Origin: Actinomadura violacea
GTDB lineage: Bacteria; Actinomycetota; Actinomycetes; Streptosporangiales; Streptosporangiaceae
NCBI RefSeq assembly: GCF_017573465.1
Contig: NZ_JAGEPF010000055.1
Coordinates: forward strand, 1-49,116
DNA: 49,116 bases
Direction of reading: 5' to 3'
Shown here: in pieces, positions 23,299 through 31,530 of the stretch
Numbering within the stretch: position 1 is the stretch's first letter
Layout: the number at the start of each line of letters is the position of its first letter
The notes under the pieces: model-generated
Databases searched by the model: none
What the model was told of the DNA's origin: nothing
The model's input: only the letters and a program-made list of their open reading frames with translations
Made by a program: the position numbers and the translations under genes

Positions 23299-25700
23299 CG
23301 GACCCGGAGGGACAGACCAGCGCCGACCGGCCCGTGTTCACCGTGGAGCCGTGGTGCGTCCGCGAGCCGGAGCTGCGGCTGGACCGGCTGGCGCAGAGCG
23401 AGTCGGTGTTCGCGCTGTCGAACGGCCATCTCGGCCTGCGCGGCAACCTCGACGAGGGGGAGCCGCACGGACTGCCGGGCACCTACCTGAACTCCTTCTA
23501 CGAGCAGCGGCCGCTGCCGCAGGCGGAGACCGCCTACGGCTACCCCGAGTCGGGGCAGACGGTCATCAACGTCACCAACGGCAAGGTGATCCGGCTGCTG
23601 GTGGACGACGAGCCGCTGGACGTGCGGTACGGCCGCCTGGAGCACCACGAGCGGGTGCTCGACATGCGGGCGGGGACCCTCACCCGGCACGTGGAGTGGA
23701 CGTCGCCCGCCGACCAGCGCATCAAGGTGACGTCCACGCGGCTGGTGTCGCTGACGCAGCGGGCGGTCGCGGCGATCTGCTACGACGTGGAGCCGGTCCA
23801 CCAGTCCATGCGGGTCGTCGCGCAGTCGGAGCTGGTGGCCAACGAGGCGCTGCCGGACGGCGGCAAGGACCCGCGCGCGTCGGCGATCCTGGACCATCCG
23901 CTGATCAGCGAGGAGCATTTCGCCAACGGCACGAAGGTGCTGCTGCTGCACCGGACGCGGCAGAGCGGGCTGCGGATGGCGGCGGGCATGTCGCACCACA
24001 TCGAGGGCCCCGAGTCGATGGCGGTGGAGACCGAGAGCTCCCCGGACGTGGGCCGGCTGACGGTCGCGACGCGGCTGGAGCCGGGGCAGCGGCTGCGGAT
24101 CATCAAGTACCTGGCGTACGGGTGGTCGAGCCAGCGGTCCCGTCCGGCGCTGCACGACCAGGTGGTCGGGGCGCTGGCGGGCGCGCGGCAGACCGGCTGG
24201 GAGGGGCTGCTGGAGGAGCAGCGCCAGTACCTGGACGACTTCTGGTGCGGCGCGGACGTGGAGGTCGACGGGGACGCCGAGATCCAGCAGGCGGTCCGGT
24301 TCGGGCTGTTCCACACCCTGCAGGCGGGCGCGCGCGCTGAACGCCGGATGATCCCGGCCAAGGGGCTGACGGGTCCGGGCTACGACGGGCACACGTTCTG
24401 GGACACCGAGACGTTCGTGCTGCCGGTGCTGACCTACACCGCGCCGGACTCCGCCGCCGACGCGCTCGCCTGGCGGCACATGACGCTGCCGCTGGCGTGC
24501 GAGCGCGCCTACCAGCTCGGCCTTTCGGGCGCGGCGTTCCCGTGGCGGACGATCCGCGGCCACGAGTGCTCCGGCTACTGGCCCGCCGGCACGGCGGCGT
24601 TCCACATCAACGCCGACATCTCCGACGCCGTCGTCCGGTACGTGGACGCCACGCAGGACGAGCAGTTCGAGCGGGAGACCGGGCTGGAGATCCTGGTGCA
24701 GACGGCGCGGCTGTGGCGCAGCCTCGGCCACCACGACGTCGGCGGGGTGTTCCGCATCGACGGCGTGACCGGCCCGGACGAGTACAGCGCGGTCGTGGAC
24801 AACAACGTCTACACCAACCTGATGGCCCGCCGGAACCTGCTCGAGGCGGCGGAGATGGCGATGCGCCATCCGGACCTGTGCGACCGGCTCGGCGTGGACG
24901 CCGAGGAGGCCGCGTCGTGGCGGGACGCGGCGTCGGCGATGGTGATCCCCTACGACGAGCGGCTGGGCGTCCACCCGCAGAACGAGAACTTCACCAACCA
25001 CGCCCGCTGGGACTTCGCGGCGACCAAGCCGGACCACTACCCGCTGCTGCTGAACTACCCGTACTTCGACCTGTACCGCAAGCAGGTCGTGAAGCAGGCG
25101 GACCTCGTCCTGGCGCTGCATCTGTGCGGGGAGGAGTTCACCGAGGAGGAGAAGGCCCGCAACTTCGAGTACTACGAGGGCCTGACGGTGCGCGACTCGT
25201 CTCTGTCGGCGCAGACGCAGGCGGTGGTGGCGGCGGAGGTCGGCCATCTGGAGCTGGCGCACGACTACCTCGGCGAGACCTCGCTGATGGACCTGCACGA
25301 CCTGAACCACAACACCCGCGACGGGCTGCACGTGGCGTCGATGGCGGGCGCGTGGAGCGGGCTGGTCGCCGGGTTCGGCGGGATGCGGGCGGGCGGCGGG
25401 CGGCTGCGGTTCGCGCCGCGGCTGCCGGGCGGCATCAGCCGGCTGGCGTTCCGGATGCGGTACCGGGGCAGCCGGGTCCGGGTGGAGGTGACCGGGGAGT
25501 CGGCGACCTACCAGCTGCTGGACGGCCCGGCGATCCGGCTCTGGCACCACGGCGAGGAGTTCGAGCTCGGGGACGAGCCGGTCGCGCTGCCGATCGAGCA
25601 GGTCGCGGCCCGTCCGGCGCCGGTCCAGCCGGCCGGCCGGGAGCCGCTGCCGCGGCGCATCGACCCGCACGGCAGGCAGACCCCGCCCCTGGATTCGTGA
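23295..25700 (+). CDS. Glycoside hydrolase family 65 phosphorylase (maltose/trehalose/kojibiose type)
   Basis: 801 residues. N-terminal super-sandwich (about 1-270, opening FTVEPWCVREPELRLDRL with ESVFALSNGHLGLRGNLDEG), then the (alpha/alpha)6 barrel with GHTFWDTETFVLPVLTYT and the general acid Glu496 in GVTGPDEYSAVVDNNVYTN, then a C-terminal sheet domain. GH65 enzymes use phosphate to split alpha-glucosides with inversion, giving beta-glucose-1-phosphate and glucose. Maltose, trehalose and kojibiose phosphorylases cannot be told apart by eye. GTG start overlaps the pgmB stop. With pgmB and divergent gnd it forms a compact route from disaccharide to the pentose phosphate pathway. Confidence 0.92.
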   Translation: MTDPEGQTSADRPVFTVEPWCVREPELRLDRLAQSESVFALSNGHLGLRGNLDEGEPHGLPGTYLNSFYEQRPLPQAETAYGYPESGQTVINVTNGKVIRLLVDDEPLDVRYGRLEHHERVLDMRAGTLTRHVEWTSPADQRIKVTSTRLVSLTQRAVAAICYDVEPVHQSMRVVAQSELVANEALPDGGKDPRASAILDHPLISEEHFANGTKVLLLHRTRQSGLRMAAGMSHHIEGPESMAVETESSPDVGRLTVATRLEPGQRLRIIKYLAYGWSSQRSRPALHDQVVGALAGARQTGWEGLLEEQRQYLDDFWCGADVEVDGDAEIQQAVRFGLFHTLQAGARAERRMIPAKGLTGPGYDGHTFWDTETFVLPVLTYTAPDSAADALAWRHMTLPLACERAYQLGLSGAAFPWRTIRGHECSGYWPAGTAAFHINADISDAVVRYVDATQDEQFERETGLEILVQTARLWRSLGHHDVGGVFRIDGVTGPDEYSAVVDNNVYTNLMARRNLLEAAEMAMRHPDLCDRLGVDAEEAASWRDAASAMVIPYDERLGVHPQNENFTNHARWDFAATKPDHYPLLLNYPYFDLYRKQVVKQADLVLALHLCGEEFTEEEKARNFEYYEGLTVRDSSLSAQTQAVVAAEVGHLELAHDYLGETSLMDLHDLNHNTRDGLHVASMAGAWSGLVAGFGGMRAGGGRLRFAPRLPGGISRLAFRMRYRGSRVRVEVTGESATYQLLDGPAIRLWHHGEEFELGDEPVALPIEQVAARPAPVQPAGREPLPRRIDPHGRQTPPLDS

Positions 25701-25719
25701 CCGGCCGCGCGGTCTGACG

Positions 25720-25749
25720 GTCTGACGCCCCGGCGCCGGGCCGTCAGAC
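25720..25749. terminator. Hairpin between GH65 and soxR
   Basis: Arms GTCTGACG (25720-25727) and CGTCAGAC (25742-25749) flank an inner CCCGG/CCGGG stem with a single C-C mismatch. A second copy of GTCTGACGG lies just upstream at 25712. The right arm overlaps the soxR stop codon. Probably bidirectional. Confidence 0.65.
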
Positions 25750-26271
25750 GCAGGACGACATGTCGCAGCGCTCTCGCGGGGCGCCGTCCTGCCCTCGGGC
25801 CTCGGCGGCGTCCGCGGCCTCGACGAGGAGGCGGCGCGGGCCGGGGCCCTCGTCGCCGAGCCGGTCGTAGGGGTTGGCGAGCGCGCACTTGTTGATCGAC
25901 AGGCAGCCGCAGCCGATGCACTCGGTGAGGTCGTCGCGGAGCCGTTCCAGCTGCCGGATGCGGGCGTCGAGGTCGGTGCGCCACAGGTCCGACAGCCGCG
26001 CCCAGTCCGCGACGGTCGGGGTGCGCTCCTCGGGGAGCGTGGCGAGGGCGTCCCTGATGTCGGCGAGCGGGATGCCGACCCGCTGCGAGACCTTGATGAA
26101 CGAGACGCGGCGCAGCGTGTCGCGGCTGAAGCGGCGCTGGTTGCCGGCGGTGCGGCGGCTGCTGATCAGCCCCTTGGCCTCGTAGAAGTGCAGCGCCGAG
26201 ACGGCCACGCCGCTGCGCTCGGCGAGCTGCCCGACGGTCAGTTCGTGCTTGCGGTGCTCGAGGCGCGTCAT
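25744..26271 (-). CDS. soxR: Redox-sensing MerR-family activator SoxR
   Basis: 175 residues. MerR-type winged HTH (LTVGQLAERSGVAVSALHFY, residues 11-30; NQRRFSRDTLRRVSFIKV), dimerisation helix (about 85-115), and the [2Fe-2S] cluster motif CX2CXCX5C at Cys118, Cys121, Cys123 and Cys129. The C-terminal tail (130-175) is longer than in E. coli, as in Streptomyces SoxR. SoxR senses redox-cycling compounds through its cluster and in actinomycetes activates genes handling such metabolites. ATG at 26271 coincides with the transcription start predicted from the SoxR-box promoter immediately upstream, so the mRNA should be leaderless; in-frame ATG 26280 would lie within the -10. Confidence 0.95.
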   Translation of the reverse strand: MTRLEHRKHELTVGQLAERSGVAVSALHFYEAKGLISSRRTAGNQRRFSRDTLRRVSFIKVSQRVGIPLADIRDALATLPEERTPTVADWARLSDLWRTDLDARIRQLERLRDDLTECIGCGCLSINKCALANPYDRLGDEGPGPRRLLVEAADAAEARGQDGAPRERCDMSSCV

Positions 26272-26278
26272 GGTCGGC

Positions 26279-26311
26279 ATCCTATGCGGCCTCAACCGCA
26301 CTTGAGGTTAC
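26279..26311 (-). promoter_or_regulatory. SoxR box and MerR-type promoter of soxR
   Basis: An 18-bp dyad CCTCAACCGCACTTGAGG (26290-26307, plus-strand reading) has the arms and spacing of the E. coli soxS box. On the minus strand it sits between a -35-like GTAACC (26311-26306) and a -10-like TAGGAT (26284-26279), with an overlong 21-bp spacer (19 bp if CATAGG is the -10), the geometry needed for MerR-type activation. The predicted start falls at about 26272-26271, the ATG of soxR. Autoregulation is inference. Confidence 0.75.
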
Positions 26312-26318
26312 CGGCGGG

Positions 26319-26903
26319 TCAGCGCCAGTGCGGGCCGACCGCGCCCATCCCCGCGCCGTGCCGCTCCGCCCTCTTGCCGAGGCCGCGCAGCCGGAGCGCG
26401 ACCCCGACCAGCGCGGCGCCGAACAGGATCGAGAACAGCCCGATCAGCCAGACGACCGCGAGCGCGCCCGACACCGGCCAGGCGAACAGCAGCAGCCCGA
26501 AGATGATCGAGATCGCGCCGGTCAGCGCGTACATCCACTCGCCGCGCAGCTCCCGGCGCAGCGACACCGCCGCGACGATCTCCAGCACGCCGGTGACGAC
26601 CGCCCACGCGGCGATCAGCATCAGCAGCGCGAGCGCGGTGACGCCCGGCCAGGCCATCGCGACGATGCCGAGCACGATGCCCGCGGCGCCGGACACCGCC
26701 AGCAGCCCGCGCGGGCCGCCGGTCGTGCCGCGGATCGCCTGCGCCACCGCGGTCACCCCGTCCACCAGCGCGTACGCGCCGAACAGCACGACCAGCACCC
26801 ACAGCGTGATGTGCGGCCACACCCACGCGACGACGCCGAACAGGATCGCGAACGCGCCGCGCAGCGCGAGCACCCACCAGTGGCGGGTCATCTGGTCGAA
26901 CAC
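26319..26903 (-). CDS. HdeD/DUF308-family membrane protein
   Basis: 194 residues with six hydrophobic helices arranged as three pairs, each pair ending in a short polar turn: ALRGAFAILFGVVAWVWPHI, VLFGAYALVDGVTAVAQAIR, GAAGIVLGIVAMAWPGVTAL, then further similar segments. The repeated FGxxxxxWP pattern is typical of the DUF308/HdeD family, named for the E. coli acid-resistance membrane protein; the biochemical role is unknown. GTG at 26903 is chosen because GGGAGG lies five bases upstream; an ATG at 26936 has no ribosome-binding site. It is upstream of soxR on the same strand, but soxR has its own promoter. Confidence 0.85.
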   Translation of the reverse strand: MFDQMTRHWWVLALRGAFAILFGVVAWVWPHITLWVLVVLFGAYALVDGVTAVAQAIRGTTGGPRGLLAVSGAAGIVLGIVAMAWPGVTALALLMLIAAWAVVTGVLEIVAAVSLRRELRGEWMYALTGAISIIFGLLLFAWPVSGALAVVWLIGLFSILFGAALVGVALRLRGLGKRAERHGAGMGAVGPHWR

Positions 26904-27000
26904 GGCGGCCTCCCAGGGCAGCGGCTTTCCCCCCATTGCAGCCCACCGTCACCGACGGAACCGCCAACAACCGCCCCGAAATGGGCAAAGTCCTGCGCGG

Positions 27001-27570
27001 TCAGCGCTGCCCGGCGAGCCGCTCCAGGTGCCGCTCGATGCGGTCCAGCCGCGCCCGCAGGTCGGCGACGTCGGCGGCCGTCGCGGACTGCTCCTCCTCC
27101 CGCAGCCGGACCACGACCGCGCCGCCCGGCTCCAGGGTGACCAGCCGGGTGTCGGAGACGTCGTCGCCGCCCTGCTCCTGGATCGCCTCCTCGACGTCGC
27201 CGGGCCGCAGCCCGAGCCGCCGCAGCGTCCGCCGCCGGTACGCCCCGTCCGCGGCGAGGATGCTCGCCGGGCCGTGCACCAGCCCGGACAGCCACGGCAC
27301 GAACAGCGCCGCGCGCACCAGCGCCGCGTTCAGCGCCAGCAGCACCACGGCCCCGAGCACTCCCCCGGTCAGCGAGTTGTCCGGGCCGATGACGGCGTTC
27401 TGCACGACGTTGGACAGCAGCAGCATGACCACGAAGTCGAAGCCGTTCAGCTGCGCCAGCTCCCGTTTCCCGGCGACCCGCAGCAGGACGATGATCACCA
27501 GGAACACCGCCACCGACCGGATCACCTTGTCGGCCACCGGGACGCCCATCCCGAACAGGTCATGCCACAT
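27001..27570 (-). CDS. YetF/DUF421-family membrane protein
   Basis: 189 residues. Three N-terminal helices (about residues 15-90) enclose the family motif LRVAGKRELAQLNGFDFVVM, followed by LLLSNVVQNAVIGPDNSLTG. A cytosolic DUF421 domain follows (HGPASILAADGAYRRRTLRR and LGLRPGDVEEAIQEQG), and the C-terminus forms a short coiled-coil (ADLRARLDRIERHLERLAG). The family is linked to spore or envelope functions in Bacillus but remains uncharacterised in actinobacteria. ATG at 27570 follows GGGAG with 6-base spacing; an ATG at 27591 in frame is possible. It is separated from pckG by a terminator. Confidence 0.88.
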   Translation of the reverse strand: MWHDLFGMGVPVADKVIRSVAVFLVIIVLLRVAGKRELAQLNGFDFVVMLLLSNVVQNAVIGPDNSLTGGVLGAVVLLALNAALVRAALFVPWLSGLVHGPASILAADGAYRRRTLRRLGLRPGDVEEAIQEQGGDDVSDTRLVTLEPGGAVVVRLREEEQSATAADVADLRARLDRIERHLERLAGQR

Positions 27571-27601
27571 GGTCCGCTCCCAACTCCCCATGAAAAGGAC
27601 T

Positions 27602-27639
27602 CGCGCCCGCTCGCCGAAGGATCTCAGCGAGCGGGCGCG
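27602..27639 (-). terminator. Terminator after pckG
   Basis: A perfect 13-bp stem (27602-27614 with 27627-27639; arm CGCGCCCGCTCGC) with a 12-base loop lies 47 bases past the pckG stop and before the YetF-like start. Confidence 0.8.
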
Positions 27640-27685
27640 GGCGGGGCGGAACGGGCCCGTCCCGTGGCGGGGCGGGCGGCCGGGA

Positions 27686-29503
27686 TCAGGCCTCCAGGCG
27701 GCGCACCAGGTCGTGGTACTCGTCCCACAGCGCCTTCGGCATGTGGTCACCGAACTTCTCGAAGAACTCCGGCACGAGGGCGGCCTCCTGCTTCCACACC
27801 TCGGCGTCGACCGACAGCAGCGTCTCCAGGTCGGCGTCGTCGATGTCGAGGCCCTCGGTGTCCAGCGCGTCCTTGGTCGGCAGCTGGCCGATCGGGGACT
27901 TGGCGGCGTCGGCCTTTCCGTTCAGCCGCTCGACGATCCACTTGAGCACGCGGCTGTTCTCGCCGAAGCCGGGCCAGATGAACTTGCCGTCGGCGTTCTT
28001 GCGGAACCAGTTGACGTAGTAGATCCGCGGCAGCTTCTCGGCGTCGGTGGCCTTGCCGATCTCCAGCCAGTGGCCGAAGTAGTCGCCCATGTTGTAGCCG
28101 CAGAACGGCAGCATGGCGAACGGGTCGCGGCGCAGCTCGCCGACCGTGCCCTCGGCGGCGGCCGTCTTCTCCGACGCGATGTTCGCGCCGAGGAACACGC
28201 CCTGCTGCCAGTCGAAGGACTCGGTGACCAGCGGGACCGCGGACGCGCGCCGGCCGCCGAACAGGATCGCCGAGATCGGCACGCCCTTCGGGTCCTCCCA
28301 CTCCTCCGCCGCGATCGGGCACTGCCCGGCCGGGGTGGTGAAGCGGGCGTTCGGGTGCGCGGCGGGCGTCTCGGACGCGGGCGTCCAGTCGTTGCCCTTC
28401 CAGTCCGTCAGGTGCGCGGGCGGCTCGTCGGTGAGGCCCTCCCACCACACGTCGCCGTCGTCGGTGAGCGCGACGTTGGTGAAGATGCTGTTGCCCCACA
28501 GCGTCTTCACGGCGTTGGCGTTGGTGCTCTCGCCGGTGCCGGGCGCGACGCCGAAGAAGCCGGCCTCGGGGTTGATCGCGTAGAGGCGGCCGTCGTCGCC
28601 GAACCGCATCCAGGCGATGTCGTCGCCGATCGTCTCGACCTTCCAGCCCGGGATGGTCGGCTCGAGCATGGCGAGGTTGGTCTTGCCGCACGCCGACGGG
28701 AACGCGGCGGCGACGTAGCGGGTCTCGCCCTGCGGCGGGGTGAGCTTGAGGACGAGCATGTGCTCGGCCATCCAGCCCTCGTCGCGCGCCATCGTGGAGG
28801 CGATGCGCAGCGCGTAGCACTTCTTGCCCAGCAGGGCGTTGCCGCCGTAGCCGGACCCGTAGGACCAGATCTCGCGGGTCTCGGGGAAGTGCGTGATGTA
28901 CTTGGTGGAGTTGCACGGCCACTTGACGTCGGCCTGCCCCGGCTCCAGCGGCGCGCCCACCGAGTGGACGGCCTTGACGTAGGTGCCGCGCTCCTCGATC
29001 AGCCGCAGCGCGCCCGCGCCCATCCGCGTCATGATCTTCATCGAGACCGCGACGTAGGCGGAGTCGGTGATCTCGACGCCGAGTTGGGAGATCTGGCCGC
29101 CGAGCGGGCCCATGCAGAAGGGCACCACGTACATGGTGCGGCCCTTCATGCAGCCGTCGAACAGCGGGGTGAGGGTCGCCTTCATCTCGGCGGGCGCGAC
29201 CCAGTTGTTCGTCGGGCCGGCGTCCGCCTCCTTCTCGGAGCAGATGAAGGTCCGGTCCTCGACGCGCGCGACGTCGGTCGGGTCGGAGGCGGCGTGGAAG
29301 CTGTTGGGCCGTTTGGCCGGGTCGAGCCGCGTGAGGGTGCCCTGCTCGACGAGGAGGCCGGTCAGACGCTCCCACTCCTCGTCCGAGCCGTCACACCACT
29401 CGACGCGGTCGGGCTTGGTCAGCTCGGCGATCCCGCGTACCCACTCCACTAGTTCGGTGTGGCCGGTAGGGGCCTGGTCGAGGCCGGGGACCTGGTTGGA
29501 CAC
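27686..29503 (-). CDS. pckG: Phosphoenolpyruvate carboxykinase (GTP)
   Basis: 605 residues, the usual length of the GTP-dependent enzyme. It interconverts oxaloacetate and PEP with GTP, the entry to gluconeogenesis. Visible motifs: PEP/substrate region RPNSFHAASDPTDVARVEDR, YVVPFCMGPLGG, the P-loop with hyper-reactive cysteine FPSACGKTNLAM (Cys at about 271), the metal-site region ETIGDDIAWMRF, and guanine-site aromatics near FPWLNWFRKN-type segment reading YVNWFRKNADGKF. GTG at 29503 gives the family-like N-terminus and has AAGGAG six bases upstream. The upstream 177 bases carry CRP-like and DasR-like sites. The gene is monocistronic, with a strong terminator. Confidence 0.97.
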   Translation of the reverse strand: MSNQVPGLDQAPTGHTELVEWVRGIAELTKPDRVEWCDGSDEEWERLTGLLVEQGTLTRLDPAKRPNSFHAASDPTDVARVEDRTFICSEKEADAGPTNNWVAPAEMKATLTPLFDGCMKGRTMYVVPFCMGPLGGQISQLGVEITDSAYVAVSMKIMTRMGAGALRLIEERGTYVKAVHSVGAPLEPGQADVKWPCNSTKYITHFPETREIWSYGSGYGGNALLGKKCYALRIASTMARDEGWMAEHMLVLKLTPPQGETRYVAAAFPSACGKTNLAMLEPTIPGWKVETIGDDIAWMRFGDDGRLYAINPEAGFFGVAPGTGESTNANAVKTLWGNSIFTNVALTDDGDVWWEGLTDEPPAHLTDWKGNDWTPASETPAAHPNARFTTPAGQCPIAAEEWEDPKGVPISAILFGGRRASAVPLVTESFDWQQGVFLGANIASEKTAAAEGTVGELRRDPFAMLPFCGYNMGDYFGHWLEIGKATDAEKLPRIYYVNWFRKNADGKFIWPGFGENSRVLKWIVERLNGKADAAKSPIGQLPTKDALDTEGLDIDDADLETLLSVDAEVWKQEAALVPEFFEKFGDHMPKALWDEYHDLVRRLEA

Positions 29504-29568
29504 GGGCAACTCCTTCAGCTGTTCGCAGGATGTTTGCATGATGAACAAGACCCGACGTTTTTGCCATT

Positions 29569-29580
29569 TGGTCTGGACCA
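29569..29580. promoter_or_regulatory. DasR-type (dre-like) operator upstream of pckG
   Basis: TGGTCTGGACCA differs at one central base from the published DasR core TGGTCTAGACCA (recalled); flanks TTT and AAT extend the symmetry. It lies 66-77 bases upstream of the pckG start. DasR is a GntR-family repressor responsive to aminosugar phosphates in Streptomyces. No dasR gene is in the window, so binding is inference. Confidence 0.55.
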
Positions 29581-29614
29581 ATCCCGTCGCCTTCTGGGCC
29601 TTCCCGCGCAGTTT

Positions 29615-29630
29615 TGTGATTGATATCACT
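29615..29630. promoter_or_regulatory. CRP-like operator upstream of pckG
   Basis: TGTGATTGATATCACT fits TGTGA-N6-TCACA with one mismatch at the last base, and GTGAT-TGAT-ATCAC is a perfect dyad. It is 112-127 bases upstream of the pckG start and 51 bases past the start-distal end of the molybdate operon's modC gene reading. A cAMP-receptor-type regulator acting on PEP carboxykinase is plausible. Confidence 0.55.
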
Positions 29631-29680
29631 AGAGCACGGGCGCCAAGGGCGGCGCGCCGCCGCTCCCGGCTGGGGCCCGC

Positions 29681-30748
29681 TCAAGCTGGGTAAACGTGGG
29701 TTTCGGTGGCCTTCACGGCCGCCCATATCGTGCTGCCCTCGGACAAATCAAGTTCCGCGACGGATGCGGGAGTGATGTCCGCGACCGCGTCGAATGGCGG
29801 CCCCGCCAACCGCACCCGCACCCGGTCTCCCTGCCGTTCGACCGCCGCGACACGCGCACGCCAGAGGTTGCGCGGGCTTCCGTCGGGGCGAGTGCGGTAC
29901 AGCGCGACCGACGATGGCGCGAAGGCCAGGAAGACCTCGCCCTGGAGGGAGTCGACTGTGTCCAGCGTGTGCTCGCCTTCGGTGCCGCCGATGACTACGG
30001 TGCCCCCCTCGGCCGTCCCCCGGTACAGGTTCAGCCCGACCAGCCGCGCGACGTAGTCGGTGCGCGGCCTCCGGGCGACCTCCGCGGGCGTGCCCTCCTG
30101 CACCAGCCGGCCGTCCTCCACCACCACGATCCGGTCCGCGAGCACCATCGCGTCGAGCGGGTCGTGGGTGACGAGGACGGCGGCGCCCGCGAACCCGGCC
30201 AGGTGCCGGCGGAGCGCGGCGCGGATCTCCAGCCGGGTGTGCGCGTCGAGCGCCGCGAGCGGCTCGTCCAGCAGCAGCAGGCCCGGCTCGACGGCCAGCG
30301 CCCGCGCCAGCGCGACCCGCTGCGCCTGCCCGCCCGACAGCGCCCGCGGGCGCGCGGACGCGTACCCGGCGAGCCCGACGCGCTCCAGCCACTCGCCGGC
30401 GCGGCGCCGGGCCGCGCGGCGTCCGGCGCCCTGGCAGCGCGGCCCGAACGCGACGTTCTCCAGGACGCTGAGGTGCGGGAACAGCAGATAGTCCTGGAAG
30501 ACCATGCCGACGCGGCGGCGCTCGGCGGGCAGCGGGCGCAGGTCCGTGCCGTCCAGCCGGATGTGGCCGGCCGGCATCGCGACGAGCCCGGCGAGGGCGC
30601 GCAGCGCCGTGCTCTTGCCCGCGCCGTTCGGCCCGAGCAGCGCGACGACCTCGCCGGGCTCGGCGGCGAGCGCCAGGTCCAGGTCGAACTCGGGACGGCG
30701 GACGACGAGCCGCGCGTCCAGCCCCTTCGCGCCGGCGTCGCGGGTCAC
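29681..30748 (-). CDS. modC: Molybdate ABC transporter ATP-binding protein
   Basis: 355 residues. ABC ATPase with Walker A LLGPNGAGKST (about residue 39), Q-loop VFQDYLLFPHLSVLENVAFG, signature LSGGQAQRVALARALA, Walker B LLLLDEPLAALDA and H-loop VTHDPLDA. The C-terminal third (from about residue 240) carries a TOBE/Mop-like domain, as expected for ModC (RARVAAVERQGDRVRVRLAG). It energises molybdate import with ModB and ModA. GTG at 30748 overlaps the modB stop (GTGA). No strong terminator was seen after it before the pckG regulatory region. Confidence 0.93.
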   Translation of the reverse strand: MTRDAGAKGLDARLVVRRPEFDLDLALAAEPGEVVALLGPNGAGKSTALRALAGLVAMPAGHIRLDGTDLRPLPAERRRVGMVFQDYLLFPHLSVLENVAFGPRCQGAGRRAARRRAGEWLERVGLAGYASARPRALSGGQAQRVALARALAVEPGLLLLDEPLAALDAHTRLEIRAALRRHLAGFAGAAVLVTHDPLDAMVLADRIVVVEDGRLVQEGTPAEVARRPRTDYVARLVGLNLYRGTAEGGTVVIGGTEGEHTLDTVDSLQGEVFLAFAPSSVALYRTRPDGSPRNLWRARVAAVERQGDRVRVRLAGPPFDAVADITPASVAELDLSEGSTIWAAVKATETHVYPA

Positions 30749-31530
30749 GTCCGCACCCAGCGGTCGCGCATCGCGGCGAGCACGGCCACCGACACCGCCA
30801 GCAGCACCAGGCTCAGCACGATCGCGGCCTGCGGGTCGTTCTGCAGCGCGAGGTAGACCGCGAGCGGCATGGTCTGGGTCCGGCCGGGGAAGTTGCCCGC
30901 GAAGGTGATCGTGGCGCCGAACTCGCCGAGCGCCCGCGCCCAGCACAGCACCGCGCCGGCCGCGACGCCGGGCGCCACGAGCGGCAGCGTGACGCGGCGG
31001 AAGATCGTCCAGCGGCCGGCGCCGAGCGTGGCGGCGGCCTCCTCGTAGCGCAGGTCGGCGGCGCGCAGCGCGCCCTCCACGCTGATCACCAGGAACGGCA
31101 TCGCGACGAACGTCTCGGCGATCACCACCGCGGCGGTGGTGAACGGCAGGGTGATCCCGAACGCCGAGTCCAGCCACGCGCCGACCAGCCCGCGGCGGCC
31201 GAGCGCCAGCAGCAGCGCCACGCCGCCGACGACCGGCGGCAGCACCAGCGGCACCGTGACCAGCGCGCGGACGAGCCCAAGCCCGGGGAACGACGCCCGC
31301 GCCAGCACCCACGCCAGCGGCACGCCGAGCAGCAGGCACACGCCGGTGCTGAGCGTGGCGCTCACCAGCGACAGCCGCAGCGCCTCCAGCACCTGCCCCT
31401 GGCCGAGCCGGGTGCCGAGGGTGGACCACGGGGCGCGGGCGAGCAGCCCGGCCAGCGGCAGCACCAGGAACACCAGCCCGGCGAGGGCGGGCAGCAGCAG
31501 GAACCAGGGCGGCCGGCTCGACCGGCTCAC
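30745..31530 (-). CDS. modB: Molybdate ABC transporter permease
   Basis: 261 residues with about five or six membrane helices and the ABC permease EAA loop, here YEEAAATLGAGRWTIFRRVT LPLV-type sequence around residues 165-190. The N-terminal helix is WFLLLPALAGLVFLVLPLAG; VPLVLPPVVGGVALLLALG follows the substrate-path helices typical of ModB. It forms the membrane channel for molybdate. GTG start overlaps the modA stop by four bases, and its own stop overlaps modC, so the three transporter genes are translationally chained. Confidence 0.92.
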   Translation of the reverse strand: MSRSSRPPWFLLLPALAGLVFLVLPLAGLLARAPWSTLGTRLGQGQVLEALRLSLVSATLSTGVCLLLGVPLAWVLARASFPGLGLVRALVTVPLVLPPVVGGVALLLALGRRGLVGAWLDSAFGITLPFTTAAVVIAETFVAMPFLVISVEGALRAADLRYEEAAATLGAGRWTIFRRVTLPLVAPGVAAGAVLCWARALGEFGATITFAGNFPGRTQTMPLAVYLALQNDPQAAIVLSLVLLAVSVAVLAAMRDRWVRT

